Part shown: in pieces, positions 37,548 through 45,724 of the stretch
How positions within the stretch are numbered: position 1 is the first letter of the stretch
Layout of the letters: every line of letters starts with the position of its first letter
DNA from: UBA1715 sp045615765
Lineage (GTDB): Bacteria; Bacteroidota; Bacteroidia; Bacteroidales; UBA1715
Reading direction: 5' to 3'
Length of the DNA: 64,000 nt
Assembly (NCBI GenBank): GCA_045615765.1
Contig: JAZLFM010000038.1
Location: 11,016 to 75,015 of the forward strand
The notes under the pieces: model-generated
Seen by the model: only the letters and a program-made list of their open reading frames with translations
Databases searched by the model: none
Told to the model about the DNA's origin: nothing
Translations under genes and position numbers: made by a program

Positions 37548-38705
37548 CTATATTCTTTTGCTGATAATTCCACCACCTAAAACAACTCCGTTTTCGTAGA
37601 TAACAACCGATTGTCCCGGGGCTATTGCTTTTTGTGGAATTGTAAATGTAAATTTCCATGCTTGTCCATTGAAGGTTTCGCCAGCCATAGGTGTATATTT
37701 TTCGATAATGGCGGAAACAACTTTACTGGCTAATCTGGTTTTTATTGTTGCTTCAAAAGATTCCTTTGGTTCAATGTTGTTTGGCCAGACAAAATCGTCA
37801 GCGATAAATGACTGTACTTGTAATGCTTCGATGGGAGCAAGTACTACTTGATTTTTTTCGGCATCGATGGAATGTACATATACAGGATATGAAACAGCAA
37901 CGCCTAAACCTTTTCGTTGACCAATTGTGTAGTGTTCAATGCCTTTATGCTTTCCAAGAAATTTTCCTTCCAAATCAACTATGTCGCCTTCAACACATGG
38001 CTTGTCGGCAAAAAGGATATCAAAGTATTGTGGATCGATAAAATCCTGGCTTTCTAAATGATTTGCTGCCTGTAGTTTTGCTTCGTGAGCCAGTTCAAAA
38101 ACTTCTTTTTTGCTGATGTTTGCGAGTGGAAAGCGAACTTTTTCCAATGTTGTACTTGGAACTCGGTAAATAAAATATGTCTGGTCTTTTGTTATGTCTT
38201 TTGCTTGTGCAATCATATATGGTTTCTGGTCGGTACCATATAGCCCATCTTTTGGTTTCACAACTTTTGCATAATGTCCGGTACAGAAGTAATCGTACGA
38301 GATACCTAGTTTTTCAATGTTTGTAAGCATTGCTTTGAATTTCATCGTAGCATTACATTTAATGCATGGATTTGGAGTACGGCCAGCACGATATTCTTTT
38401 TTGAAATATTCTAAGACATTGGCTTTGTATTCTTCGTGAAGATCAATTACATGGTATTCAATATCGTTTTCTTTACAAAATTGTCGACATTCTTCTATGC
38501 TTTCGGACTCGTTGGCATCAAAACAATGCTCTTTTGCGCTCTGGATTTTTGGAAAACTATCATCCCATAACGACATTGTTACACCTATAACTTTGCAACC
38601 TCGTTTTTTTAAAAGGAGCGCAGTAAGAGTAGAATCTACGCCTCCCGACATTCCGACTATAACAGTATCGCCAGCAGTCGGCATATTTTGCTCTATAAAT
38701 TCCAT
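37548..38705 (-). CDS. mnmA: tRNA-specific 2-thiouridylase MnmA
   Basis: A 385-residue enzyme. The PP-loop is G-M-S-G-G-V-D-S near residue 19-26; R-T-P-N-P-C-I-K-C-N supplies the first catalytic Cys, and the C-terminal barrel carries V-L-G-G-G-I-I. It thiolates U34 of tRNA Lys/Glu/Gln using sulfur passed from a persulfide carrier. It lies 1 nt downstream of the racemase gene at the end of the porin/Pst-like operon, so it may share that operon's sulfur-responsive promoter. Confidence 0.9.
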   Translation of the reverse strand: MEFIEQNMPTAGDTVIVGMSGGVDSTLTALLLKKRGCKVIGVTMSLWDDSFPKIQSAKEHCFDANESESIEECRQFCKENDIEYHVIDLHEEYKANVLEYFKKEYRAGRTPNPCIKCNATMKFKAMLTNIEKLGISYDYFCTGHYAKVVKPKDGLYGTDQKPYMIAQAKDITKDQTYFIYRVPSTTLEKVRFPLANISKKEVFELAHEAKLQAANHLESQDFIDPQYFDILFADKPCVEGDIVDLEGKFLGKHKGIEHYTIGQRKGLGVAVSYPVYVHSIDAEKNQVVLAPIEALQVQSFIADDFVWPNNIEPKESFEATIKTRLASKVVSAIIEKYTPMAGETFNGQAWKFTFTIPQKAIAPGQSVVIYENGVVLGGGIISKRI

Positions 38706-38706
38706 C

Positions 38707-39396
38707 TTATTGTGCTTTATTATAGATTGCGGCAGAGTGAATTATAGTTGAATTTAATGCAGGAACCGATAAATCGCCATCTTTTATAATTAATGGTAAT
38801 TCGGTACATCCTAGTAATACGCCGTCAATATTGTATCGTTGTATATATTTCTCGGCTAATGCAATTATTGCTTCTTTCTCTTCTTGGAGAATGATGCCAT
38901 TTTCAAGGTTTGGAAAGATAATGCTTCCAATTATTTTTTGATCAATACAGGATGGAGTTACCGATTGAATATTGCAGGCGTGTAGTGCTTGTTCGTACAT
39001 TCTGCTGCTCATTGTGGTAACTGTACCTAAAATCAGAATATTGTGAAAATTCCCTTGTTTAATTGTATCAACAACGGCATCAACAATATTAATGAGAGGT
39101 AAAGAAAATGGTTCGTTAATTTTGTTTAAAACAGTGTGTGGGGTATTAGAGCAAATTGCTACGATTTCAGCACCTGCAGCTTGTAAAGAGTTTACACTTT
39201 TGCTTAAGATTTTTTGAATCTCCTTGATATTTCCTTCATCAAGTGCGGCAACAATTGTGTTCATTTTAATGCTGTCGATAACTAATTCAGGATAGTCATC
39301 AAGGCCGAAATCTGCGTGATACAATCGATTAATTTCCCAATAATAGTCGATTGTGGATGCAGGACCAATGCCGCCGATTAAACCAATTTTCTTCAT
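38707..39396 (-). CDS. Aspartate/glutamate racemase family protein
   Basis: A 229-residue protein of the Asp/Glu racemase fold. It starts KKIGLIGGIGPASTIDYY; the two catalytic cysteines are in A-I-C-S-N-T-P-H (about residue 83) and L-L-G-C-T-E-L-P-L (about 190). The PLP-independent two-base mechanism is expected. It could make D-aspartate or another D-amino acid. It lies between pstB and mnmA in one minus-strand run, 27 nt after pstB. Confidence 0.85.
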   Translation of the reverse strand: MKKIGLIGGIGPASTIDYYWEINRLYHADFGLDDYPELVIDSIKMNTIVAALDEGNIKEIQKILSKSVNSLQAAGAEIVAICSNTPHTVLNKINEPFSLPLINIVDAVVDTIKQGNFHNILILGTVTTMSSRMYEQALHACNIQSVTPSCIDQKIIGSIIFPNLENGIILQEEKEAIIALAEKYIQRYNIDGVLLGCTELPLIIKDGDLSVPALNSTIIHSAAIYNKAQ

Positions 39397-39423
39397 GAAA
39401 GTGTAGTTTTATTATAAACTATA

Positions 39424-40266
39424 TTAGCTAATTGCACCAGAAAGATATTTCTTGGTTAATTCGTGTTGTGGGTTTTCAAATACTTGTTTAGCTTCGCCAA
39501 CTTCAATTACTTCGCCCATGTAAATAAACACAACATAGTCAGCAATTCGTAGCGCTTGACGAAGGGTATGAGTTACCATTATGATAGAATATTGCTCTTT
39601 CAGTTTTACGAACAAGTCCTCAATCGTTTTGCTGGAAACAGGATCTAATGCGGAAGTTGCTTCATCGGCAAGAATAAATTCTGGTTCAACGGCAAGACTA
39701 CGAGCTAAGCATAAACGTTGTTGTTGTCCGATAGACAAACGAGTTGCAGGATTGCCGAGACGGTCTTTTACTTCATCCCATAAACCAACCACTTTCAAGT
39801 AATGATGCACGATTTTCTTCAATTGTCTTCGCCCTTTTAAGCCATGGATTTTGCAACCATAGGCAATATTTCCAAAAATCGACATCGGTAGTGGAGTAGG
39901 ACGTTGTGGTACTAAACCAATACGTCTTCGTAGTTCGACTAAGTCTGATTCCGAACAGTTTACAATGCTTTGGTCACCTAATCGAATGTCTCCACTCGTT
40001 TTTACTCCTTCGATAGAATCGGAAAGTCGGTTTAAGCTCTTCAAAAGAGTTGATTTTCCACAACCAGAAGGACCAATGATACACGTAATTTTATTAGCAG
40101 GAAGTTTTACGCTTACATCTTTCAAGATTTGCGCACCGTCAATTGAAAGATTGAAATGGTCAACTGTTATTTCTGGAGCAACTGCAGGATGCTGGAATTT
40201 TGCATTAGGAACGAACGGTTCGTTAGTGTCTGCTGGTATAAACCAACGTAGAAATGGATTTCTCAT
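39424..40266 (-). CDS. pstB: PstB-like ABC transporter ATPase
   Basis: A 280-residue ATPase. Walker A is GPSGCGKST, the Q-loop region reads VPQRPTPLPMSIFGNIAYG, and the H-loop is V-T-H-T. The family resemblance to PstB is clear, but the ABC signature is L-S-I-G-Q-Q-Q-R-L instead of LSGGQQQRL, and Walker B continues D-E-A-T-S-A-L-D-P instead of DEPTSALDP. It powers import by the PstC/PstA-like permeases, and overlaps pstA by 4 nt. No phoU follows. The substrate may not be phosphate (see the binding protein). Confidence 0.85.
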   Translation of the reverse strand: MRNPFLRWFIPADTNEPFVPNAKFQHPAVAPEITVDHFNLSIDGAQILKDVSVKLPANKITCIIGPSGCGKSTLLKSLNRLSDSIEGVKTSGDIRLGDQSIVNCSESDLVELRRRIGLVPQRPTPLPMSIFGNIAYGCKIHGLKGRRQLKKIVHHYLKVVGLWDEVKDRLGNPATRLSIGQQQRLCLARSLAVEPEFILADEATSALDPVSSKTIEDLFVKLKEQYSIIMVTHTLRQALRIADYVVFIYMGEVIEVGEAKQVFENPQHELTKKYLSGAIS

Positions 40267-41111
40267 TTTAGTCTGTTTTTAGAAAAATGATTAGTAATAA
40301 ATCTTCCGAGTAGGCTAATAACTAATACGATAATAGTTAATACTAACGCTGCTGCGTATGCTCGGTTTTGCACTTCGATTTGAGGTGCACTTAATTGAAA
40401 GAATATGGACAAAGGCAATGTGGCAGCCTGTTGTGTAAATGATGTTGGGATAGAATCCGAGAATCCTGCCGTAAACATTACGCCGGCAGCGTCACCAATT
40501 GCTCGACCAACCGATAATAGTGTTGCCGTTGCTATACCAGGTGCAATTTGTCGTACAACTATGCCCAATGTTTCTAAACGAGTAGCACCAAGAGAATAAG
40601 ATGCTTCAAGTAAATCTTTTGGAAATGTCTTTGCAACTTCATCCATAGAACGAATAAATATTGGGATAATGAGTAATGTTGTTACTATTATACCACCAAG
40701 TAATGAAGTTTTTAAGCCAAGATAAATCATTAGTGTAAATGCAAATGCACCATACACGATAGAAGGTATTCCAAATAATACATCGAATGCCAGTCGTGCT
40801 ATGTAAGCGAATTTGGAAGTTTCTTTTAGAAAAACATTAAGGTAAAAAACTATAGGAATACTAATTAGTAGTCCTATTGCCGTTGATGCAAGTACTATGT
40901 AAAGAGAACCAACGATGGCGTTTAGGAAACCGCCTTCTTTTCCGATATAGAAACCTCCACCAGGTAATGATGTAACCATTTCCCATGTGATGCATGAAAA
41001 TCCACGACTGAAGATTGTCCAGATAATGCTGACAACGAGAATCAAAACAGCGACAATGGCTATAGCCATAATGCTTTGAGCTATTTTCTCTTTTATTACA
41101 CTTTTCTTCAT
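40263..41111 (-). CDS. pstA: PstA-like ABC transporter permease
   Basis: A 282-residue membrane protein with about six helices. The EAA-like coupling loop is L-E-A-S-Y-S-L-G-A-T-R-L-E-T, and the G-I-P-S-I-V-Y-G-A segment is typical of PstA/PstC. It pairs with PstC as the channel across the inner membrane. It lies between pstC (2-nt gap) and pstB (4-nt overlap) and so is strictly co-transcribed. Confidence 0.88.
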   Translation of the reverse strand: MKKSVIKEKIAQSIMAIAIVAVLILVVSIIWTIFSRGFSCITWEMVTSLPGGGFYIGKEGGFLNAIVGSLYIVLASTAIGLLISIPIVFYLNVFLKETSKFAYIARLAFDVLFGIPSIVYGAFAFTLMIYLGLKTSLLGGIIVTTLLIIPIFIRSMDEVAKTFPKDLLEASYSLGATRLETLGIVVRQIAPGIATATLLSVGRAIGDAAGVMFTAGFSDSIPTSFTQQAATLPLSIFFQLSAPQIEVQNRAYAAALVLTIIVLVISLLGRFITNHFSKNRLK

Positions 41112-41113
41112 TG

Positions 41114-42004
41114 TTATTGTTGTTTTTCAATTCGATACAAAATCACTCGTGATGTTACATTGAACAAAAGCACGACAAAAAATAGAATTAATGCGGCAAA
41201 CATGAGAGCAGCTTCATATAGCGGTAGCGAAAGCATTTCCCCATAGTTGTTTGCAATTAATGCCGGCAACGGATAGCAGGCATCGAATAAAGAGTGTGGT
41301 ATTTGTGGTAGATTACCGCAAACCATAAGTACTGCTATAGTTTCTCCTAATGCACGTGAGATAGCGAGAACAACAGCGGCAAAAATACCAGGCAAGGATT
41401 TTTTTGTAACAACAGATATGGCGGTTTGCCATCGAGTTGATCCTAAAGAATAAGATGCGGCACGAAGTTCGTCGGAAACACTGCTGAATAATTCAACGAA
41501 AAGGCTAACCAATAAAGGTAGAACCATAATACTTAGCACAATTCCAGCTGCTAAAGTTGTATAGCCGGCAGAAAAATCAACAAAATGCGGAGCCAATGTA
41601 TCCGAAATCCATGGGACAATTATGAGTGTTCCCCAAACGCCATAGATAACAGATGGTAGTGATGCCAAAATGTCTAATGCCGGGAATACGAAACGTTTAA
41701 CGATTCGATGGGCGTATTCGGTTAGGTATATTGCTGTAAGCAACGACAATGGTAATGCAATAGCGATGGCTATTAGTGTTACCCAAATTGTTCCCATAAA
41801 AAATGGAAGAAAGCCGAATTCGTTTTTAAACGGTCTCCACGATGAAGCGGTAAGCAAATCCCAAAGGGAATGTTCTGCAAGAATAGGTGCTGATTTTAGA
41901 TAGAGGCCTATGCCCATTACGATAACAAGCAAAAGGGCAACAATGGTTATTGTAGCCATTATTGCACCTGTAGCTCTATCTTTTATGATTCTTAGTTTAT
42001 TCAT
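41114..42004 (-). CDS. pstC: PstC-like ABC transporter permease
   Basis: A 296-residue membrane protein with about six helices and the coupling loop L-R-A-A-S-Y-S-L-G-S-T-R-W-Q-T; L-P-S-V-I-Y-G-V-W-G matches the PstC-conserved segment. It starts 3 nt after pstS. The gene is shorter at its N-terminus than E. coli PstC (319 residues) but keeps all core helices. Confidence 0.88.
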   Translation of the reverse strand: MNKLRIIKDRATGAIMATITIVALLLVIVMGIGLYLKSAPILAEHSLWDLLTASSWRPFKNEFGFLPFFMGTIWVTLIAIAIALPLSLLTAIYLTEYAHRIVKRFVFPALDILASLPSVIYGVWGTLIIVPWISDTLAPHFVDFSAGYTTLAAGIVLSIMVLPLLVSLFVELFSSVSDELRAASYSLGSTRWQTAISVVTKKSLPGIFAAVVLAISRALGETIAVLMVCGNLPQIPHSLFDACYPLPALIANNYGEMLSLPLYEAALMFAALILFFVVLLFNVTSRVILYRIEKQQ

Positions 42005-42007
42005 ATA

Positions 42008-42979
42008 TTACTTTAGAATTGATAGCGATTTTTCTATTTTTTCCTGTGGAATAGCAATGTATCCAGTTGGTTCGTTTTTCTTTTGTCCTTCTGTTAATAC
42101 ATATTTTAGGAATGCTTTTACTACAGGATTTTCAGGGTTACCCTTTGTTACAAGATAAAGGTCACGTGCTGGAGGTGAAGGATATTTACCTTCGGCAATT
42201 GCTTTAGTAAGTTGATCCTTTAAATCGTAGAAGTTTTCGTCTGCAGAGATTAGTCCGTCGTTGTTAGAATCTATAGGCAATACAAGTATGCCGGCGTTTG
42301 GTTTGTGGCTATCGTTGTCGTATGCATAACCAATGTTGTTCAAACCTATACCATAGATATCTTTTTGTACGGCAGCTGCAACTCCAGGGTCACCGAATAC
42401 TGCCGTGCCACCAAGATCTTCTTGTTTTTTGCCTAACCATTTAGCCCAAGTTTCAGCAGCTCCACAAGCGTCGGAACGAGTATATACATGTAATGGCGTT
42501 TTATCGTCAGTACCAAGTATGTCGCCCCATGTTTTTGCTTCACCGGTAATCCAAATTTTAATAGCAGTTTCTTGACTTAAACCATGGGCAAGAATTTCTT
42601 TGATTAAAGGGTTGTTTGCGTTGATTGTTGGAACTACAGCATCTTTTGCCACAGCAAAACCAACGGCCCCTTTTTCAATTTCTTGTGGGTAAACTTCGCG
42701 AGATACCATACCGAAATCAACAACACCTGCTAATGCATCAGTCATACCTTTACCGGCACCACCTGCAGATACATCTACTTTAACATCGGGATACAATTCT
42801 TGGAAACTATTTGCCCATTCTACAGCTAATGGATACAATGCAAATGCACCAGATAGTGATAATTCACCAGAAAGTGTTTCTCCGTTATTAGAAGACTTTT
42901 GTTCGCTACTACCGCCGCATGATACTAATGTTGCGACAGATGTTAATCCTATTAATAAATAAGTTGTTATTTTTTTCAT
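42008..42979 (-). CDS. PstS-family substrate-binding lipoprotein with altered anion ligands
   Basis: A 323-residue lipoprotein (lipobox L-V-S-C, Cys21). It belongs to the PstS family by overall pattern (strand, G-x-G loop near 73-78, V-D-F-G at 87-90, S-R at 93-94, T-R-S-D at 167-170). But the ligand positions differ from phosphate-binding relatives. The usual G-S-S-T-V-x-P start is G-A-F-A-L-Y-P (44-50), the G-S-G loop is G-A-G (74-76), and the usual R-x-x-G-S-G-T is R168-S-D-A-C172-G-A. Thus most Ser/Thr hydroxyls that grip phosphate are Ala, Phe or Cys. The real ligand may be sulfate or another oxyanion; this is inference. Confidence 0.8.
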   Translation of the reverse strand: MKKITTYLLIGLTSVATLVSCGGSSEQKSSNNGETLSGELSLSGAFALYPLAVEWANSFQELYPDVKVDVSAGGAGKGMTDALAGVVDFGMVSREVYPQEIEKGAVGFAVAKDAVVPTINANNPLIKEILAHGLSQETAIKIWITGEAKTWGDILGTDDKTPLHVYTRSDACGAAETWAKWLGKKQEDLGGTAVFGDPGVAAAVQKDIYGIGLNNIGYAYDNDSHKPNAGILVLPIDSNNDGLISADENFYDLKDQLTKAIAEGKYPSPPARDLYLVTKGNPENPVVKAFLKYVLTEGQKKNEPTGYIAIPQEKIEKSLSILK

Positions 42980-43015
42980 GGTTATATGTTTTAAGAAAGA
43001 TGATAGATATGTTTA

Positions 43016-44068
43016 TTAGTATTTTATTGTTGCTAAGAAATAGATTCCACTTGCATTGTCACGACCTTTGTAGTTTTGTAATGTATAGTTCAATTTAAAA
43101 TTCACTGGTTTCCAAGGTGCGTAGTTAATACCAATTGTGTAGTCTTGTTCTGAGTAATCTTTGTTATCAATGTCGTCGTCAAAGTAATCAAGGCGGGCAA
43201 CTGCCGTCCAATTTTTGATGAATTCGTAGCCACCAGCTACATAGAAACCACCAGAGTTCAAATCACCTGTTTTTCCGGCTATGTATTCAGCACGGGCAAA
43301 TCCTTTTTTAGCTTTGTAGGCAACACCACCTCCGTATCGTTGCAATTGCACATAGTTATCTTCGGTTTGTGCAGTGAATTTTTGTGTGGCTTCGTCGTAT
43401 GTAGGAAGAGCTCCTTCTCCACATTGATAGTATCCTGCAATAGATAATTCTTTGAATGGATTTACAATAATACGACCTACAATATCTTTTCCTTTGTTGT
43501 TGTCGTTGGCATTTAATGTGTATCCGTTGAATATAGCTAATTCATAGTTTAACAAAGAATAGTCATCTTGTTTAAATGCGCTTCCTAAGAATTCGAAACC
43601 TAAATCACGGCCGTTTTGATTAAATCCTGATAAATCTTGTTTACTCATTCTTGCAAGTCTTTGGACTACAAGAGAGTAATTTATGAATTCAAGTTTTGTT
43701 GGATTGTATTCCGAGTTTTCAATCGATAAAGGAGATTTGAATTGTCCTAGTTTAATTCCAAATTCGTCAATTGGTTTGTAGCGGAAATATAAGTCTAGAA
43801 TTTTTGGTGTCCCAGTTAATTCTACTTGTAATTTGTAGTCAGCTTTTCCTGCATCACCTTTGTAAAGATCACCCGCTAAAACCAAACGAGCACGACGTAA
43901 AAGAAATGTTGATACATCTTCTGAATAATTGTAACCAGCCTGCAAAAATCCAGAAGGAGTTACCAATGCTTGTTTTGATTCGGTTGCAGGTTCTGCTTTT
44001 TGTTCACTTTGCGCAAACGATGCTGCCGAAAGTAGTGATATAAATAAAATTGTATATAATCGTTTCAT
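43016..44068 (-). CDS. Phosphate-selective porin O/P family outer membrane protein
   Basis: A 350-residue outer membrane beta-barrel. I start it at ATG 44068, which opens a clear signal peptide (MKRLYTILFISLLSAASFAQ); the frame is open another 46 codons upstream, but that part is leader sequence. Barrel strands include FLQAGYNYSEDVSTFLLRRA, KLQVELTGTPKILDLYFRY, and the C-terminal F-L-A-T-I-K-Y. OprO/P-type porins pass anions. It is 36 nt ahead of the Pst-like binding protein gene and first in the operon. Its promoter carries the 21-bp sulfur-block operator. Confidence 0.82.
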   Translation of the reverse strand: MKRLYTILFISLLSAASFAQSEQKAEPATESKQALVTPSGFLQAGYNYSEDVSTFLLRRARLVLAGDLYKGDAGKADYKLQVELTGTPKILDLYFRYKPIDEFGIKLGQFKSPLSIENSEYNPTKLEFINYSLVVQRLARMSKQDLSGFNQNGRDLGFEFLGSAFKQDDYSLLNYELAIFNGYTLNANDNNKGKDIVGRIIVNPFKELSIAGYYQCGEGALPTYDEATQKFTAQTEDNYVQLQRYGGGVAYKAKKGFARAEYIAGKTGDLNSGGFYVAGGYEFIKNWTAVARLDYFDDDIDNKDYSEQDYTIGINYAPWKPVNFKLNYTLQNYKGRDNASGIYFLATIKY

Positions 44069-44296
44069 ATTGTTTCTATGTATTTGAATGTTTGAAAAAA
44101 AAAGTTTTTGGTCTGCGAGTTTGTTAGTCCTTGACCACAAATCTCTAAGGGGGGGATTAATTAATGCACTTGCTGGGTGCAACACATTCGTATACAGCAA
44201 CAACAACTAAAAGAAACAAGAGCGAGTGTCTTGTTATATGTTGAATTTACTATGGTTCTGTTAGTACTCATTCGTGTTTCTTTTAATTTGACAATG
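44069..44296 (-). other. Long 5' leader of the porin/Pst-like operon with a possible attenuator
   Basis: About 220 nt separate the -7 box from the porin start. Near its end, on the minus strand, TGGTC (44137-44133) pairs with GACCA (44113-44109), with further T-A pairs and a 19-nt loop; an A-rich then nine-T run follows (44103-44095), giving the shape of an intrinsic terminator about 30 nt before the start codon. A TGCAC...GTGCA stem lies further upstream. I see no known riboswitch class. A 46-codon in-frame N-terminal extension is present but unlikely to be used. Confidence 0.4.
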
Positions 44297-44371
44297 CAAA
44301 TATAAACATATTTACATATAAACCTACTATGTTGATAGGTTAATTTTTAAAAATAGGTGTTTATACTTATG
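44297..44371 (-). promoter_or_regulatory. Porin/Pst-like operon promoter with 21-bp operator
   Basis: The -7 box TATATTTG is at 44304-44297 (minus). The 21-bp inverted repeat (AACCTAC...GATAGGTT) is at 44321-44341, 16 bp upstream of it. A second element, AATAGGTG-TTTATACTTAT, lies at 44352-44370. The 24 bp at 44281-44304 are identical to those at the metY promoter (63217-63240), and the second element is also found before cysD. Confidence 0.75.
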
Positions 44372-44416
44372 TAAATGAGATTTTAAGTGGGATTTTTGGT
44401 TGTTTATTTTAAAAAA

Positions 44417-44450
44417 ACAAAATGAGACGCAATATTGCGTCTCATTTTGT
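44417..44450. terminator. Perfect 34-nt palindromic terminator after hemL
   Basis: ACAAAATGAGACGCAAT followed directly by its complement; on the minus strand it is followed by T-rich sequence. It overlaps the first base of the hemL stop codon and ends the long sulfur-siroheme operon. Confidence 0.85.
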
Positions 44451-45724
44451 TATATGCTTTCTTGTATTGATTGCAGTACATAATCCAGAATTTGCTCTGT
44501 GTGGGTTATAGAGATAAAATTATCTTCGAATTGCGATGGGGAGACATATATACCTTTGTTCAACATTGATTGGAAGTATTTGGTAAAGCGCGTTTGGTTT
44601 GATTTTTTTGCGTCTTCGAAATTATTTACTGGGTTTTCGTTAAAGAATAATGTAAACATACTTCCACATTTGTTCAGTTGAATGTCTTTTCCCTTTATAA
44701 TGGATTGCAGCTCGTTAAAGAATTTGTTACTTCGTTTTTCCAATGTTTCGTAAAATGAAGCATCAGCAAGTTGTTGCAAGGTTGCAATTCCTGCTGCCAT
44801 AGCTACGGGGTTTCCGCTTAGTGTTCCTGCTTGATAAACAGGTCCGTCGGGAGCAAGGTAGTTCATTATTTCTGCTTTGCCACCAAAAGCTGCGGCAGGA
44901 AATCCGCCACCGACTATTTTCCCTATAGTTGTAAGATCTGGTTGTATGCTAAATAATTGTTGTGCACCACCATACGATAAACGGCAACCTGTAATAACTT
45001 CATCAAAAATAAGTACGCTGTTGTATTTTGTAGTTTCGCTACGTAATGCTGTGATAAATTCTTTTGTTGGATTCACTACGCCCATATTACAAGCAACAGG
45101 TTCAACGATGACAGCTGCTACTTTTTCTCCGTTTTTTGCAAAAAATGATTTGAATGCATCTACATCGTTATATGGTAATGAAATGGTATGTTTAACAAAG
45201 TCGGAAGGAACGCCAGCAGAGCTTGCATTGCTAATGTTTGCAACGGCGCTTCCTGCAGATACGAGTAAGTGATCGGCATGTCCGTGGTAGCAACCATCGA
45301 ATTTAATAAGAATGTCACGTCCTGTGTAGCCTCTGGCAACACGTATTGCACTCATTGTCGCTTCTGTTCCGCTGTTTACAAAACGAAGTTTTTCCATAGA
45401 AGGAAAGGCATTTTGCACAAGTTTTGCCAAATTTGTTTCTTGTAATGTAGGAATTCCGTAACTGCTTCCACGAAGAACTGCATTGCATGCAGCTTCAGAT
45501 ACTTGCTTATTGTTGTGTCCAAGTATGAAAACTCCCCACGACATACAGAAGTCGATAAATTTGTTATCGTCTATATCGTAGATAAATGGACCTTCTGATT
45601 TTTGTAGAAATAGGGGCGTAGTACCTACACTTCGTAAAGCGCGAACAGGACTATTGACACCACCAGGTATGATTTGTTGTGCTTCGAGAAAGGCTTGTTC
45701 CGATTTTGTTCGTGTTAGTTCCAT
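44450..45724 (-). CDS. hemL: Glutamate-1-semialdehyde 2,1-aminomutase
   Basis: A 424-residue PLP enzyme. It has PGGVNSPVRALRSVG, FVNSGTEATMSAIRVARG, KFDGCYHGH, and FDEVITGCRLSYGG; the PLP lysine is in T-I-G-K-I-V-G-G-G. It makes 5-aminolevulinate from glutamate semialdehyde. It overlaps hemB by 10 nt and is the last gene of the operon. Together with hemA, hemB and the hemC-cobA-hemD fusion it supplies precorrin-2. Confidence 0.95.
   Translation of the reverse strand: MELTRTKSEQAFLEAQQIIPGGVNSPVRALRSVGTTPLFLQKSEGPFIYDIDDNKFIDFCMSWGVFILGHNNKQVSEAACNAVLRGSSYGIPTLQETNLAKLVQNAFPSMEKLRFVNSGTEATMSAIRVARGYTGRDILIKFDGCYHGHADHLLVSAGSAVANISNASSAGVPSDFVKHTISLPYNDVDAFKSFFAKNGEKVAAVIVEPVACNMGVVNPTKEFITALRSETTKYNSVLIFDEVITGCRLSYGGAQQLFSIQPDLTTIGKIVGGGFPAAAFGGKAEIMNYLAPDGPVYQAGTLSGNPVAMAAGIATLQQLADASFYETLEKRSNKFFNELQSIIKGKDIQLNKCGSMFTLFFNENPVNNFEDAKKSNQTRFTKYFQSMLNKGIYVSPSQFEDNFISITHTEQILDYVLQSIQESI

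Noticed and set aside
44069..44206. Longer N-terminus for the porin (46 extra codons)
   Set aside because: The extension lacks signal peptide features, while the internal ATG at 44068 opens a clear signal peptide; the extra part fits an untranslated leader.
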